DNA of 51,480 nt from Variovorax sp. Root473 (lineage in GTDB: Bacteria > Pseudomonadota > Gammaproteobacteria > Burkholderiales > Burkholderiaceae_C): positions 290,714 through 342,193 of the forward strand of contig NZ_LMEV01000016.1 of NCBI RefSeq assembly GCF_001426505.1, written 5' to 3'. The position numbers were made by a program, and so were the translations under genes. The notes below the pieces were generated by a model, which was not told where the DNA came from, searched no databases, and saw nothing but the letters and a program-made list of their open reading frames with translations. This document shows positions 34,444 through 42,222 of this stretch, one piece after another (position 1 is the stretch's first letter; each line of letters opens with the position of its first letter).

Positions 34444-34914
34444 TCAGACCAGGGTGGCGCTCACGCCGCGCTGCACGACGGGCGCAATGCCGGCGTAGAA
34501 GAACGCCAGGCTGTCTTCCGGGCCGTTGACGGCGCGCCCGCGCACCTTGGCCATGGCGCAGACGCCGACCTGCGCGCTGTCGGGGCCGATCACGAGGACA
34601 AAGGGGTTGTCGTCGTCGCCGCGCAGATAGCGTCCGCCGAACTCGCGGCGCGCCGTTTCGAAGACGTAGGCCGACGCGAGAAAGTGAAGGTCGTCGGGCA
34701 AGGGCGCCTGCTGCTGGAAGAAGTCTTCGAGCACCTGGTCGACCAGCGCCAGCGAGGCTTCGGAGTAGTCGAGCGCTGCGCCGTCGATGGGCGCGCCGGG
34801 TTGCGAGAACGCGCCGATGAAGTCTTCGGCCTGCGAGGCCATGCCGGCCTCGAGCGTCGACGGCATTTCTACGGCCGGTTCCTTTTTCTTCTTCAGGAAA
34901 TCGAACAGTCCCAT
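34444..34914 (-). CDS. small conserved-looking protein, function unknown
   Basis: This 156-residue soluble protein begins [16 protein letters not shown], a basic amphipathic opening common in small bacterial proteins. The centre ([20 protein letters not shown], then [19 protein letters not shown]) looks like a compact alpha/beta domain, with [26 protein letters not shown] after it. I do not recognise the family. It lacks a signal peptide and has normal GC. Confidence 0.6.
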   Translation of the reverse strand: MGLFDFLKKKKEPAVEMPSTLEAGMASQAEDFIGAFSQPGAPIDGAALDYSEASLALVDQVLEDFFQQQAPLPDDLHFLASAYVFETARREFGGRYLRGDDDNPFVLVIGPDSAQVGVCAMAKVRGRAVNGPEDSLAFFYAGIAPVVQRGVSATLV

Positions 34915-35001
34915 GGTGCGCCTGCGCCTTTCTCTTGCGGATGGAGGAGGCCGCAGGCTAGCGCAGAACGCGCACGCGGCGATGACGGGGCGTGCGTGTG
35001 A

Positions 35002-35271
35002 TCAGGCCTGCACCGCCGCCGACAGCTGCCGCAGCATCGTCGACTGCCGCGCCTCTTCGGCGTCGCGCAGGCTTTTCGCGGCGCGCGCCGCAACGTAGCT
35101 GACGTACAGCGTTTCCACCGCCCGCGCCCATTCGTGCGCCTTCTGCGACACGCCTTCCGCCTTGACCGGCGAGCCCGTCGCCATCGGCGTCGACAGGTCG
35201 TCGACCGGGTGGGCCGGCACATCGACGCCGGCCTTTCCGAGGATCACGGCTTTCTGAAGGATGGTGAGCAT
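35002..35271 (-). CDS. small protein of unknown function
   Basis: This 89-residue soluble protein starts at MLTILQKAVILGKAGVDVPA after a GAGAGG ribosome binding site. The second half is mainly helical and charged (AHEWARAVETLYVSYVAARAAKSLRDAEEA). The family is not recognised. It is the last minus-strand gene before the divergent TonB receptor. Confidence 0.55.
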   Translation of the reverse strand: MLTILQKAVILGKAGVDVPAHPVDDLSTPMATGSPVKAEGVSQKAHEWARAVETLYVSYVAARAAKSLRDAEEARQSTMLRQLSAAVQA

Positions 35272-35465
35272 GAACGGACCTCTCTTTTTTCTTGTTCCAG
35301 AGTAACGGCGCCCGTCGCGGGTCGCCATTCGCCAGATGACGTATCCGCATCCGAATTCAAGGTGAACTTTCGGCTACATGGGGTTTGCATGGACGGCCGG
35401 ATGCAGACGGTCTACATGAAGCGCGCCCGGCCACTTGCAATGTCCCTTCGCTGGTTCTGGATGCA

Positions 35466-35490
35466 AATAATATTTGTTTTCATTCTCAAT
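35466..35490. promoter_or_regulatory. Fur-like operator upstream of the TonB receptor
   Basis: The AT-rich stretch 35461-35495 contains the inverted repeat CAAAT-AAT-ATTTG (35464-35476) and TTTTCATTCTCAAT, both close to Fur-box hexamers. It sits about 90 bases before the receptor ATG. The 306-base gap 35272-35577 holds this element and no gene. Iron control of a receptor is typical, but the match is imperfect. Confidence 0.45.
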
Positions 35491-35577
35491 AGAATTGATG
35501 CCGATCAGTTGGTACGCAACAACAACGCATCCGAGAGCGGCCCTGTTTTTTCCTGCCGTTTTCCGTGGAGTTTTTGC

Positions 35578-37791
35578 ATGTTGTTCTCGCGTTGCGGCCG
35601 TCGGCCGCGTCCGTCGGTGCTGGCGCTGGCCGCCGCCTCTGTTTTTTCTCCCGCCCTGTTCGCCCAGGCGCCCGCTGAACAGCAACTGCGCGAGGTCGTC
35701 GTCAGCGCGACCGGCTTCGAGCAGGCACTGAAGGACGCGCCTGCGTCCATTTCGGTGATCACGCGCGAGGAACTCGAAACGCGCCAGTTCCGCGACCTGG
35801 CCGAGGCGCTGCAGAACGTCGAAGGCATCGACGTGGGCGGCTCCACCGGCAAGACCGGGGGCCTGGACATCTCGATCCGCGGCATGCCCAGCGACTACAC
35901 GCTGATCCTCATCGACGGCCGGCGCCAGAACGTGGCCGGCGACGTGACGCCCAACGGCTTCGGCGCCGCGCACACCAGCTTCATGCCGCCGCTGGCGGCC
36001 ATCGAGCGCATCGAGGTCATCCGCGGCCCGATGTCGACGCTGTACGGCTCCGACGCCATGGGCGGCGTGGTCAACATCATCACGCGCAAGGTGGCGCGTG
36101 AGTGGGGCGGCCAGGTCACGATGGAAACCGGCATTCCGCAGGACAGCGAGTGGGGCTCGCAGACGCGCTCCAGCGTGTACCTGAGCGGCCCCGTCGCCAC
36201 CGACCTGCTGGGCCTGACGCTGCGCGGCAACCTCTACCGCCGCGAAGCCGCCGACTGGGTGCTGGCACCCGGCCACGTGCAGCCCGCGGCCGCGCGCAAC
36301 CCCGCGCCCGCCGAGAGCCGCCAGCACAGCGTGGGCGGCCGGTTGATGCTGACGCCCAACCGCCATCACGACATCTGGCTCGACGTCGAATCGGGCCGCA
36401 GCTGGTACGACAACGAAGACGGCCGGCTGGGCACGCGCGACGCCGCCGCACCCAACCGCACCGGCAACAACCCGCCGGGCTACCAGGACGCGCTGCGCTT
36501 CAACCGCGACCAGGTCGCCATCGGCCACACCGGGCGGCTGGGTTTCGGCACGGTCGAAAGCAGCCTGATGCATACCACCACCGAGACCGTCGGCCGCACG
36601 ATTCCCGGCGGCGCCATTCCGCGCAATGCTGCGGCCCGCCGCACCGTGTACTGGCTGAGCGAAGCCGACCGCGGCCGCGAACGCGAACTCAAGACCACCA
36701 ACCTCGTGCTCGACAGCAAGCTCGTCGCGCCGGTGGGCGATGCCCACGTGCTGACCGTTGGCGGCCAGTGGTGGGACGCCAAGCTGGTCGACGGCCTGTT
36801 GCCCCACTCGCAGAGCCAGACGATGTGGGCGCTGTTCGCCGAAGACGAGTGGCGCCTCGCCCCAGGCCTCACCGCCACGCTGGGCGGGCGCTACGACCAC
36901 CACAGTGCCTTCGGCGGCCACGTGAGCCCGCGCGGCTACCTGGTCTGGGACGCCACGCCGCAGTGGACCTTCAAGGGCGGCGTCAGCAAGGGCTTTCGCG
37001 CGCCGCGCCTGAACCAGCTGATCGACGGCATCAGCGGCGTGAGCGGGCAGGGGGCCACGCTCAACATCGGCAACCCGAACCTCAAGCCCGAGACCAGCAC
37101 CAGCACCGAGCTGTCGGCGCTGTTCAACAACCAGAAGGGCCTGACCGCCTCGGCGACCCTGTTCCACAACAAGGTGAAGGACAAGATCGCCAGCGGCGGC
37201 GACTGCAGCGTGGCGCGCATCTCCAGCTGCGTGGTCGACCCGACCGCCAACTACTCCGTCAACGTCGACCAGGCCAAGACCTGGGGCATGGAACTGAGCA
37301 GCCGCGTGCAGCTCACCAGGGCCTGGGGCCTGAAGGCGGGCTACACCTGGACCGACAGCGAAGTGATCGAAGGCGGCGTGAAGAACGGCAAGCTGGCCGA
37401 CACCGCGCGCCACCTGCTGCATGCGCAGGTCGACTGGAACCCTGACGCCAAGTGGCGCTTCTGGCTGCGCGGCGAATACCGCGGCAAGAGCCCGCGCTTC
37501 ACCGGCGATCCGGCGCGCCTGACGGGAAACAACCTGGCGATCTACCAAGCGGTGGGTGACATCAAGGCGTACCACCTGTTCCACCTCGGCGGCTCCTACC
37601 AGGTGTCGAAGAACGTGCGCCTGAACGCCAACGTCAACAACCTGTTCAACAAGGACTTCCGCAAGTTCCAGCAGGTCAACCTGAGCGGCACCTCGGCCTG
37701 GGTCAACGCGTACTTCCAGGGCGGCGCGTCGGTGGCGGGCACCACGCCGGCCGGTCGCACGATCTGGCTGTCGGCGAACGTGACGTTCTAA
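35578..37791 (+). CDS. TonB-dependent outer-membrane receptor (ferric siderophore type)
   Basis: This 737-residue protein has a signal peptide ending in ALFAQA (~residue 27) and a TonB-box-like LREVVVSATG. The plug domain shows ISVITREELETRQF, IDVGGSTGKTGGLDISIRGM and IERIEVIRGPMSTLYGSDAMGGVVNII. The C-terminal barrel ends in ANVTF with the usual terminal Phe. It resembles the FepA/CirA/BfrA group that imports ferric siderophores. The real ligand is unknown; no siderophore genes are nearby. Confidence 0.93.
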   Translation: MLFSRCGRRPRPSVLALAAASVFSPALFAQAPAEQQLREVVVSATGFEQALKDAPASISVITREELETRQFRDLAEALQNVEGIDVGGSTGKTGGLDISIRGMPSDYTLILIDGRRQNVAGDVTPNGFGAAHTSFMPPLAAIERIEVIRGPMSTLYGSDAMGGVVNIITRKVAREWGGQVTMETGIPQDSEWGSQTRSSVYLSGPVATDLLGLTLRGNLYRREAADWVLAPGHVQPAAARNPAPAESRQHSVGGRLMLTPNRHHDIWLDVESGRSWYDNEDGRLGTRDAAAPNRTGNNPPGYQDALRFNRDQVAIGHTGRLGFGTVESSLMHTTTETVGRTIPGGAIPRNAAARRTVYWLSEADRGRERELKTTNLVLDSKLVAPVGDAHVLTVGGQWWDAKLVDGLLPHSQSQTMWALFAEDEWRLAPGLTATLGGRYDHHSAFGGHVSPRGYLVWDATPQWTFKGGVSKGFRAPRLNQLIDGISGVSGQGATLNIGNPNLKPETSTSTELSALFNNQKGLTASATLFHNKVKDKIASGGDCSVARISSCVVDPTANYSVNVDQAKTWGMELSSRVQLTRAWGLKAGYTWTDSEVIEGGVKNGKLADTARHLLHAQVDWNPDAKWRFWLRGEYRGKSPRFTGDPARLTGNNLAIYQAVGDIKAYHLFHLGGSYQVSKNVRLNANVNNLFNKDFRKFQQVNLSGTSAWVNAYFQGGASVAGTTPAGRTIWLSANVTF

Positions 37792-37815
37792 CGTTGAGGG
37801 CGGACAGCGCGGGCC

Positions 37816-38766
37816 TCAGCGGTTCGCGTCTGCCTGCCACACGAGCGTCGCTGCGCTCAGGTCTTCGAGCGCGCTGCCCACGGCCTTGAACACGGTGCGC
37901 TCGGTGTCGTTGGTGCGCCCGGGCCGCGCGCCGCGGCACAGCTCGGCGAGCGTGCCCTGCACCGCGTCGGCGCGCAACGTGCCGGCGGCGATCGCGTCGA
38001 GCAGATCGCCGGCCTTCTGCAGCGCCTCGGGCGTGTCGATGAAGGTGCGCGTGCCGTCGAAGCATTGCACATCGGCCTCGCGCATCGCGGGCGTGAAGCT
38101 GCCGATCAGGTCGAGATGCGCGCCCGGTGCGAGCCATTCCCCGCGCACCAGCGGCGTGGTCGCCAGCGTCGCGCAGCTCACGATGTCGGCACTGCGCACG
38201 GCCGCTTCGAGGTCGGTGCCGACTGCTTGCGCATTCCATCCTTCACTGCGCCATTGCTCGGCCAGCGCCTGCGCGCCTTCGGGCCTGTGGTTCCACACCT
38301 GCACCTCGTCGATGGGGCGCACGCTCGCGTGCGCGGCGGGCAGCATGCGCGCGATGCGGCCGGTGCCCAGCACCAGCAGCTTGCGCGCGTTGGTGCGCGC
38401 CAGGAACGAGGCGCCGAGCGCCGACGCGGCCGCCGTGCGCCGCGCGGTGATCTCGTTGCCGTCCATCATCGCCAGCGGCACGCCGGTGCGCGCGTCGTAC
38501 AGCACGTAGGTCGCGTGCAGGCCGGGCAGGCCGCGCGCGCCGTTGCCCGGAAAGATGTTGATCGTCTTGATGCCCAGGAAGCCCGCGTCGCTCCACGCCG
38601 GCATGATCAACACCGTGCCGCGCGTGGCCGCGTCGCCGCCCGTCTCGATGCTGTGCACGTGACGCGGCGGCACCTGCGCCTCGGACGCGAAGGCCGCGCG
38701 CAGCGCGGGCACGAGCCGCTCGAAACCCAGGGGTGCGCCGGTGGCGGCTTCGTCGAAATGTTTCAT
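37816..38766 (-). CDS. ornithine cyclodeaminase/mu-crystallin family protein
   Basis: This 316-residue NAD(P)-binding enzyme shows [39 protein letters not shown] and the Rossmann loop [12 protein letters not shown] (~130). [15 protein letters not shown] is also typical. Members are ornithine cyclodeaminases, ketimine reductases or alanine dehydrogenases; this one is not assigned further. It overlaps the exonuclease gene by four bases, so it is the last gene of the rtcR-side operon. Confidence 0.88.
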   Translation of the reverse strand: MKHFDEAATGAPLGFERLVPALRAAFASEAQVPPRHVHSIETGGDAATRGTVLIMPAWSDAGFLGIKTINIFPGNGARGLPGLHATYVLYDARTGVPLAMMDGNEITARRTAAASALGASFLARTNARKLLVLGTGRIARMLPAAHASVRPIDEVQVWNHRPEGAQALAEQWRSEGWNAQAVGTDLEAAVRSADIVSCATLATTPLVRGEWLAPGAHLDLIGSFTPAMREADVQCFDGTRTFIDTPEALQKAGDLLDAIAAGTLRADAVQGTLAELCRGARPGRTNDTERTVFKAVGSALEDLSAATLVWQADANR

Positions 38767-39365
38767 GGGCGGGAGGGCAGCGACGGCGCGCTGTCGAAGA
38801 AGGTGGTGAGGGCCTGCCGGCTTTCGGCGAGCATGTTGCAGAAGAGCGCGCCTTGCTCGATGGCGTCGTCCAGCGCCACATGGGTGTGCGGCAGCCCGGC
38901 GTCGAACCAGCGGCGCGGCATCGCGCGCTTGGTGCTGTCGCGGTAGCCGATCTTCAGCAGGGCCATCGCGAAGCTCTTCATGTCGAGCGCCGAATGGCTG
39001 AACGGGCTCTCGCCCGCGAAGCGCATCAGGTACCAGTAGACGAACAGGAAGTCGAAGCCCGCCGGGTACGCCACGAACACCGGCCGCGCCTTCAGGCCCT
39101 TGAGCCACGCGACGTAGTGCTTCATCGCATGCGCCGGGTCCTGCAGGTCGGTGCGGCACGCGGCCCAGGCCTCGGGCTGGGTCTGCCACCAGGCGGCCGT
39201 CTTGGGGTCGGCCTTGGCGCCGGGCAGCGTGTGCAGGTTGGCGCTGAAGGTGGCCACCAGCTGCTTGTCGGCCGTGTAGGCGGCCGAGCCGAAGCTGAGC
39301 ATCGAATGCGGACCGGGGATGGGGCCGTCGGTTTCGACGTCGGTGCTGATGTAGATCTCGGTCAT
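38763..39365 (-). CDS. DEDDh 3'-5' exonuclease
   Basis: This 200-residue protein carries the DnaQ-like exonuclease motifs: Asp9 and Glu11 in STDVETDG, an Asp in [13 protein letters not shown], and the final HTHVALDDA with His and Asp. Residues for two-metal catalysis appear intact. It could trim RNA or single-stranded DNA. It overlaps both the 2H phosphoesterase stop and the cyclodeaminase start by four bases, so the three are coexpressed. Confidence 0.85.
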   Translation of the reverse strand: MTEIYISTDVETDGPIPGPHSMLSFGSAAYTADKQLVATFSANLHTLPGAKADPKTAAWWQTQPEAWAACRTDLQDPAHAMKHYVAWLKGLKARPVFVAYPAGFDFLFVYWYLMRFAGESPFSHSALDMKSFAMALLKIGYRDSTKRAMPRRWFDAGLPHTHVALDDAIEQGALFCNMLAESRQALTTFFDSAPSLPSRP

Positions 39366-39901
39366 GAGCGAAGACTCGTCGCGGGGTCGGTGAGGGGGAA
39401 GACATGCATGTCCATCCATTGCCCCGATGTGTTCTCGATGAGCGCGATCTCCGTGCAGCGCGCCTGCACCGGCCCCGACGCAAGCAGCCGCGCCTGCAGT
39501 TCGATGGCCGCCTCCTGCGCATGCAGCGCGTTGCCATGCGCCACCGACAGATGCGCAACGATGTCGTCATGCGCGCCGTCATAGGGCGGGAACTCGGGAA
39601 ACTCCTTCGCCAGCGCACGCGTCATCGCGATGAACGGCGCGGCGGGTTCCGGCGCCAGGTACGCAGTCTCGGGAAAGCGTCCGACCTTGCCGAGCACGAA
39701 CGAGAACGGCGCCGTGCGTTGCAATACCCGCCGCGCGCGGGCGAGCACCTCGCTGGTGATCAGCGCGGGGTCCATGAAAGGCACGAGCAGCGTGATGTGG
39801 GCGGGCACGCCGAGCGCTACGCTGGGATCGAAACGGCGGCGAAGGTCTGCGGCGATCGACTCGGCCGCCGGGACCTTTACAACGAAGGCGGAGAGGGGCA
39901 T
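39362..39901 (-). CDS. 2H phosphoesterase (2'-5' RNA ligase-like)
   Basis: This 179-residue protein has the two HxT/S motifs of the 2H family, HITL (His35) and HLSV (His117), spaced as in LigT/ThpR-like cyclic phosphodiesterases. These enzymes hydrolyse 2',3'-cyclic phosphates or join 2'-5' linkages. It lies 23 bases downstream of rtcR on the same strand, so it may be part of the RNA-repair circuit: RtcB and RtcA act on the same kinds of RNA ends. Confidence 0.85.
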   Translation of the reverse strand: MPLSAFVVKVPAAESIAADLRRRFDPSVALGVPAHITLLVPFMDPALITSEVLARARRVLQRTAPFSFVLGKVGRFPETAYLAPEPAAPFIAMTRALAKEFPEFPPYDGAHDDIVAHLSVAHGNALHAQEAAIELQARLLASGPVQARCTEIALIENTSGQWMDMHVFPLTDPATSLRS

Positions 39902-39924
39902 CGGGCGGAGGATAGCCCACACCC

Positions 39925-41544
39925 TCAGGGGCGCGCATCGGCTGAAACGCGTGCCCAGTCCAGCCCCATCTTGGCCAGGTACTTGCGCAGCCGGTCCGCA
40001 TCGTTCACCACGCTGCGCTGCGTCCGCGAGGCCTGGAACAGCTGGCGCCCCGCCTCCGACAAGCTGCGCGCCGGCCGGCACACACGCACCACCGCTTCGA
40101 GCTGCAGGCGGTCGAACAGGTCGAGCGCGGCGAATTTTTCTTCGCCGAGCAGGGCTTCCAGGTCGACCTCATCGTCCGCCGCCACTGAAGCGCCCGTGCC
40201 CTCGTGCTTCCACAGCCAGCGCAGCCGCGCGATCTCCGCCTCGACCAGCGCGACCGCGATGCGCCCGCCGTCGGCCAGCGTCGCGAGCCGCGTCACGCTC
40301 GCCGACAGATCGCGGAAGTTGCCGCGCCAGATCGCCTCGGGGCTCTGCGCAAAGCGCAGGTAGGCCGTGCGCGCCTCGGCGTTGAAGCGCACCACGCGGT
40401 GGTTCTCGGCCGCGTGCAGGGCCAGCAGGTGGTCGAGGTTGGGCTCGATGTCCTCGGGCCGCTGCGCGAGGCCGGGCAGGTCGTAGGTCCAGAGGTTGAT
40501 GCGCGCGAACAGGTCTTCGCGAAAGCGCCCCTGCGCCACGTCGCGGCGCAGGTCGCGGTGGGTGCCGGCGATCAGCTGGAAGTCGCTTTCCACTTCCTTG
40601 TCGGCGCCCACGGGGAAGAAGCGCTTTTCCTCGATGGCCTTGAGCAGCATGGCCTGTTCGTCCAGGCCCAGCTCGCCGATCTCGTCGAGGAACAGCGCGC
40701 CCTGGTGCGCGGTGCGCAGCAGCCCCGCGCGGTCGCTCGCCGCGCCGGTGAATGCGCCCTTCCTGTGCCCGAACAGCGTGGAAGCTGCACCGTCGCCGCG
40801 CAGCGTGGCGCAGTTCACTTCGACGAACGACCCCGTCACCTGGTGGCGCGCCTGCTTCAGCTCGAACATGCGGCGCGCCAGGAACGACTTGCCCGCGCCC
40901 GTCGGCCCCACCAGCAGGATCGGCGCGCGCGAGCGCACGGCCACGCGCTCGATCTCGTCGATGAGCGCGTTGAAGCGCGCGTTGCGCGTGGCGATGCCGC
41001 TCTTCAAGAACGCGACCGCGTCGCGCTGGTCGGCATCGAAGCGGCGCGCGATCGGGTCGTAGCGCGACAGGTCGAGGTCGATCAGCGCGACCTTGCCGGC
41101 GTCGCCCTGGCGCTGCTTGCGCGGCGGCGAGGTCTGGGCCAGCACGCCCGGCACCACGCGCGATTCCGACAGCAGGAACATGCAGATCTGCGCCACGTGC
41201 GTGCCGGTGGTGATGTGCGTCCAGTACTGCTCGCGCTCGGGCTGGAAGGGGTAGGCGCGCGCCCAGTCGTACAGGCGCGTGTAGACCTCGCCGAAGTCCC
41301 ACGGGTCTTCGAGGTCGAAGGGCACGAGGTTGACGGTGGTCTCGGGCGACACGGCGGCGATGTCGGCCTTCACCACCTCGGCCAGCGCCGTGTGCTTGCG
41401 CGTGTGCAGCAGCTCGATGCGTGCCACGACCATGTCGTCGTGCTGCGCGAGCGAGACCGTGGGCCGCCACTTGTTCCAGCGGCCCGCGCCCTGCCCGGCG
41501 TCGAGCTGGGTGCCGAGGAAACCGATGACGACGATGGGTTTCAT
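39925..41544 (-). CDS. rtcR: RtcR, sigma-54 activator of the RNA repair operon
   Basis: This 539-residue protein begins MKPIVVIGFLGTQLDAG, the CARF-type sensor domain of RtcR (~1-180). The AAA+ domain has Walker A GPTGAGKS, an intact GAFTGA loop, and ALFLDEIGEL. The C-terminal helix-turn-helix includes RSLSEAGRQLFQASRTQ. In enterobacteria RtcR senses RNA ends or tRNA fragments through this domain and turns on rtcBA. It is divergent from the operon here, with a palindrome just upstream of its start that may be the shared operator. Confidence 0.95.
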   Translation of the reverse strand: MKPIVVIGFLGTQLDAGQGAGRWNKWRPTVSLAQHDDMVVARIELLHTRKHTALAEVVKADIAAVSPETTVNLVPFDLEDPWDFGEVYTRLYDWARAYPFQPEREQYWTHITTGTHVAQICMFLLSESRVVPGVLAQTSPPRKQRQGDAGKVALIDLDLSRYDPIARRFDADQRDAVAFLKSGIATRNARFNALIDEIERVAVRSRAPILLVGPTGAGKSFLARRMFELKQARHQVTGSFVEVNCATLRGDGAASTLFGHRKGAFTGAASDRAGLLRTAHQGALFLDEIGELGLDEQAMLLKAIEEKRFFPVGADKEVESDFQLIAGTHRDLRRDVAQGRFREDLFARINLWTYDLPGLAQRPEDIEPNLDHLLALHAAENHRVVRFNAEARTAYLRFAQSPEAIWRGNFRDLSASVTRLATLADGGRIAVALVEAEIARLRWLWKHEGTGASVAADDEVDLEALLGEEKFAALDLFDRLQLEAVVRVCRPARSLSEAGRQLFQASRTQRSVVNDADRLRKYLAKMGLDWARVSADARP

Positions 41545-41554
41545 GGATAAAAGA

Positions 41555-41588
41555 CTAGCTGAATTTCTAGAAATTATCCGAATGCTAG
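41555..41588. promoter_or_regulatory. palindromic upstream activating site, probable RtcR operator
   Basis: The perfect 14-bp palindrome AATTTCT-AGAAATT (41562-41575) is flanked by CTAGC (41555-41559) and GCTAG (41584-41588). It lies about 105-135 bases before the sigma-54 promoter and 11-44 bases before the rtcR start. That distance is typical for an enhancer-binding protein and would also let RtcR repress itself. Confidence 0.6.
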
Positions 41589-41690
41589 CAAGGTGTGGGG
41601 ACCGTGTCACACGCAGAGAAGAAGAAATTTCCCTTTTTATTCAATAACTTGCGTCGCCGATGCCAAGTTTTGTGCCCGACAGATTCGAAG

Positions 41691-41708
41691 TTGGCACGCT
41701 CGCTGCAA
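41691..41708 (+). promoter_or_regulatory. sigma-54 promoter of the RNA repair operon
   Basis: TTGGCACG (-24) and TGCAA (-12) show GG (41693-41694) and GC (41705-41706) with exactly ten bases between. Transcription should start near 41717-41719. This is the only near-consensus sigma-54 site I found in the window, and it faces the rtcB operon. Confidence 0.88.
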
Positions 41709-41717
41709 TAGAGAAAG

Positions 41718-41955
41718 GGTCCGGATGCAGTTCATCCGCTCCCAGGTGCCGCATCACAGCGGCCCGGTACCGCAGGCCAGACCTGCTCTTGGGTCCGCGG
41801 TATGCCGCTGGTGAGCTGCGTTGGTCACTGGACTTGTTCCAGTCTGCTCATGGTGGAGCACCGTGCTAACCACGCGGCGTGGCGGGTTCGATTCCCGCAA
41901 ACAACCTTCGGCGGTGTTCGCACCGCCGCTTTGATGGGGGCGAAAGCCCCACCGC
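41718..41955 (+). ncRNA. structured leader RNA of the RNA repair operon
   Basis: The transcript begins with a run of hairpins: CGGATG/CATCCG (41722-41738) and GCCGC/GCGGC (41748-41763). A longer pairing follows, TACCGC (41768-41773) with GCGGTA (41797-41802). It continues with the tRNA-like module (41820-41905), an 8-bp stem with UUCG loop (41909-41928) and GGGGC-GAAA-GCCCC (41937-41950). No open reading frame with a ribosome binding site is seen. The order, promoter and tRNA mimicry resemble the Y-RNA genes found with rtcB in Salmonella, although no Rsr gene is seen here. Ends are estimated. Confidence 0.65.
41820..41905 (+). ncRNA. tRNA-like module in the leader RNA
   Basis: A D arm GCTC-ATGGTG-GAGC (41846-41859) has a loop GG. 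A five-pair anticodon arm, CCGTG and CGCGG (41861-41877), has the 7-base loop CTAACCA. Four bases follow, then a T arm GCGGG-TTCGATT-CCCGC (41882-41898) with a canonical T loop. The seven bases after the T arm do not pair with those before the D arm; those lie in a separate hairpin ACTGGA/TCCAGT (41827-41843). A short GTTG/CAAC helix (41820/41902) may close the junction. It is not a functional tRNA, since it lacks an acceptor stem and CCA end. Confidence 0.72.
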
Positions 41956-42222
41956 CCCGGCACACCGGAGCAAGGCGCAGGGCAGGGCCCGGCCGAGCGA
42001 CACCGTGTCAGTGCAGGCGGCTTGCGCATCGCGCGTTCTGCAAGGAACCGCATGCAGCCATCGACGCAGAAGGAGGCGATGGCGCAGCCACCGCACCGAC
42101 CCGTCGAGCGCTGTGTTGCTGACCTCGCAAACCACGGTGCCCGCCGCCTGCCCTTCGTGGGGCCCGACACGAAACGTAGACGAACGACAACCGCAACGAA
42201 GAAGAAAAGAGAGGAAGAAAAA
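41956..42222 (+). other. remaining 5' leader of the slipin gene
   Basis: This 267-base stretch has no supported gene. Short pairings are visible: CCGG-CACA-CCGG (41957-41968), GACA-CCG-TGTC (41999-42009) and CTTGC/GCAAG (42021-42044). The last competes with CTGCA/TGCAG (42038-42057). The final 30 bases are purine-rich (GAAGAAAAGAGAGGAAG) and hold the ribosome binding site of the slipin. An in-frame ATG at 42022 would extend the slipin but has no ribosome binding site. Confidence 0.5.

Noticed and set aside
41846..41898. a functional tRNA with anticodon AAC
   Set aside because: The arms match, but there is no acceptor stem or CCA end, and bacteria do not normally use an AAC anticodon for Val. 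A tRNA-like RNA fits better.
42022..42222. N-terminal extension of the slipin from the ATG at 42022
   Set aside because: The extension is Arg/Lys-rich, runs through structured leader RNA and has no ribosome binding site, while 42223 has a good one.
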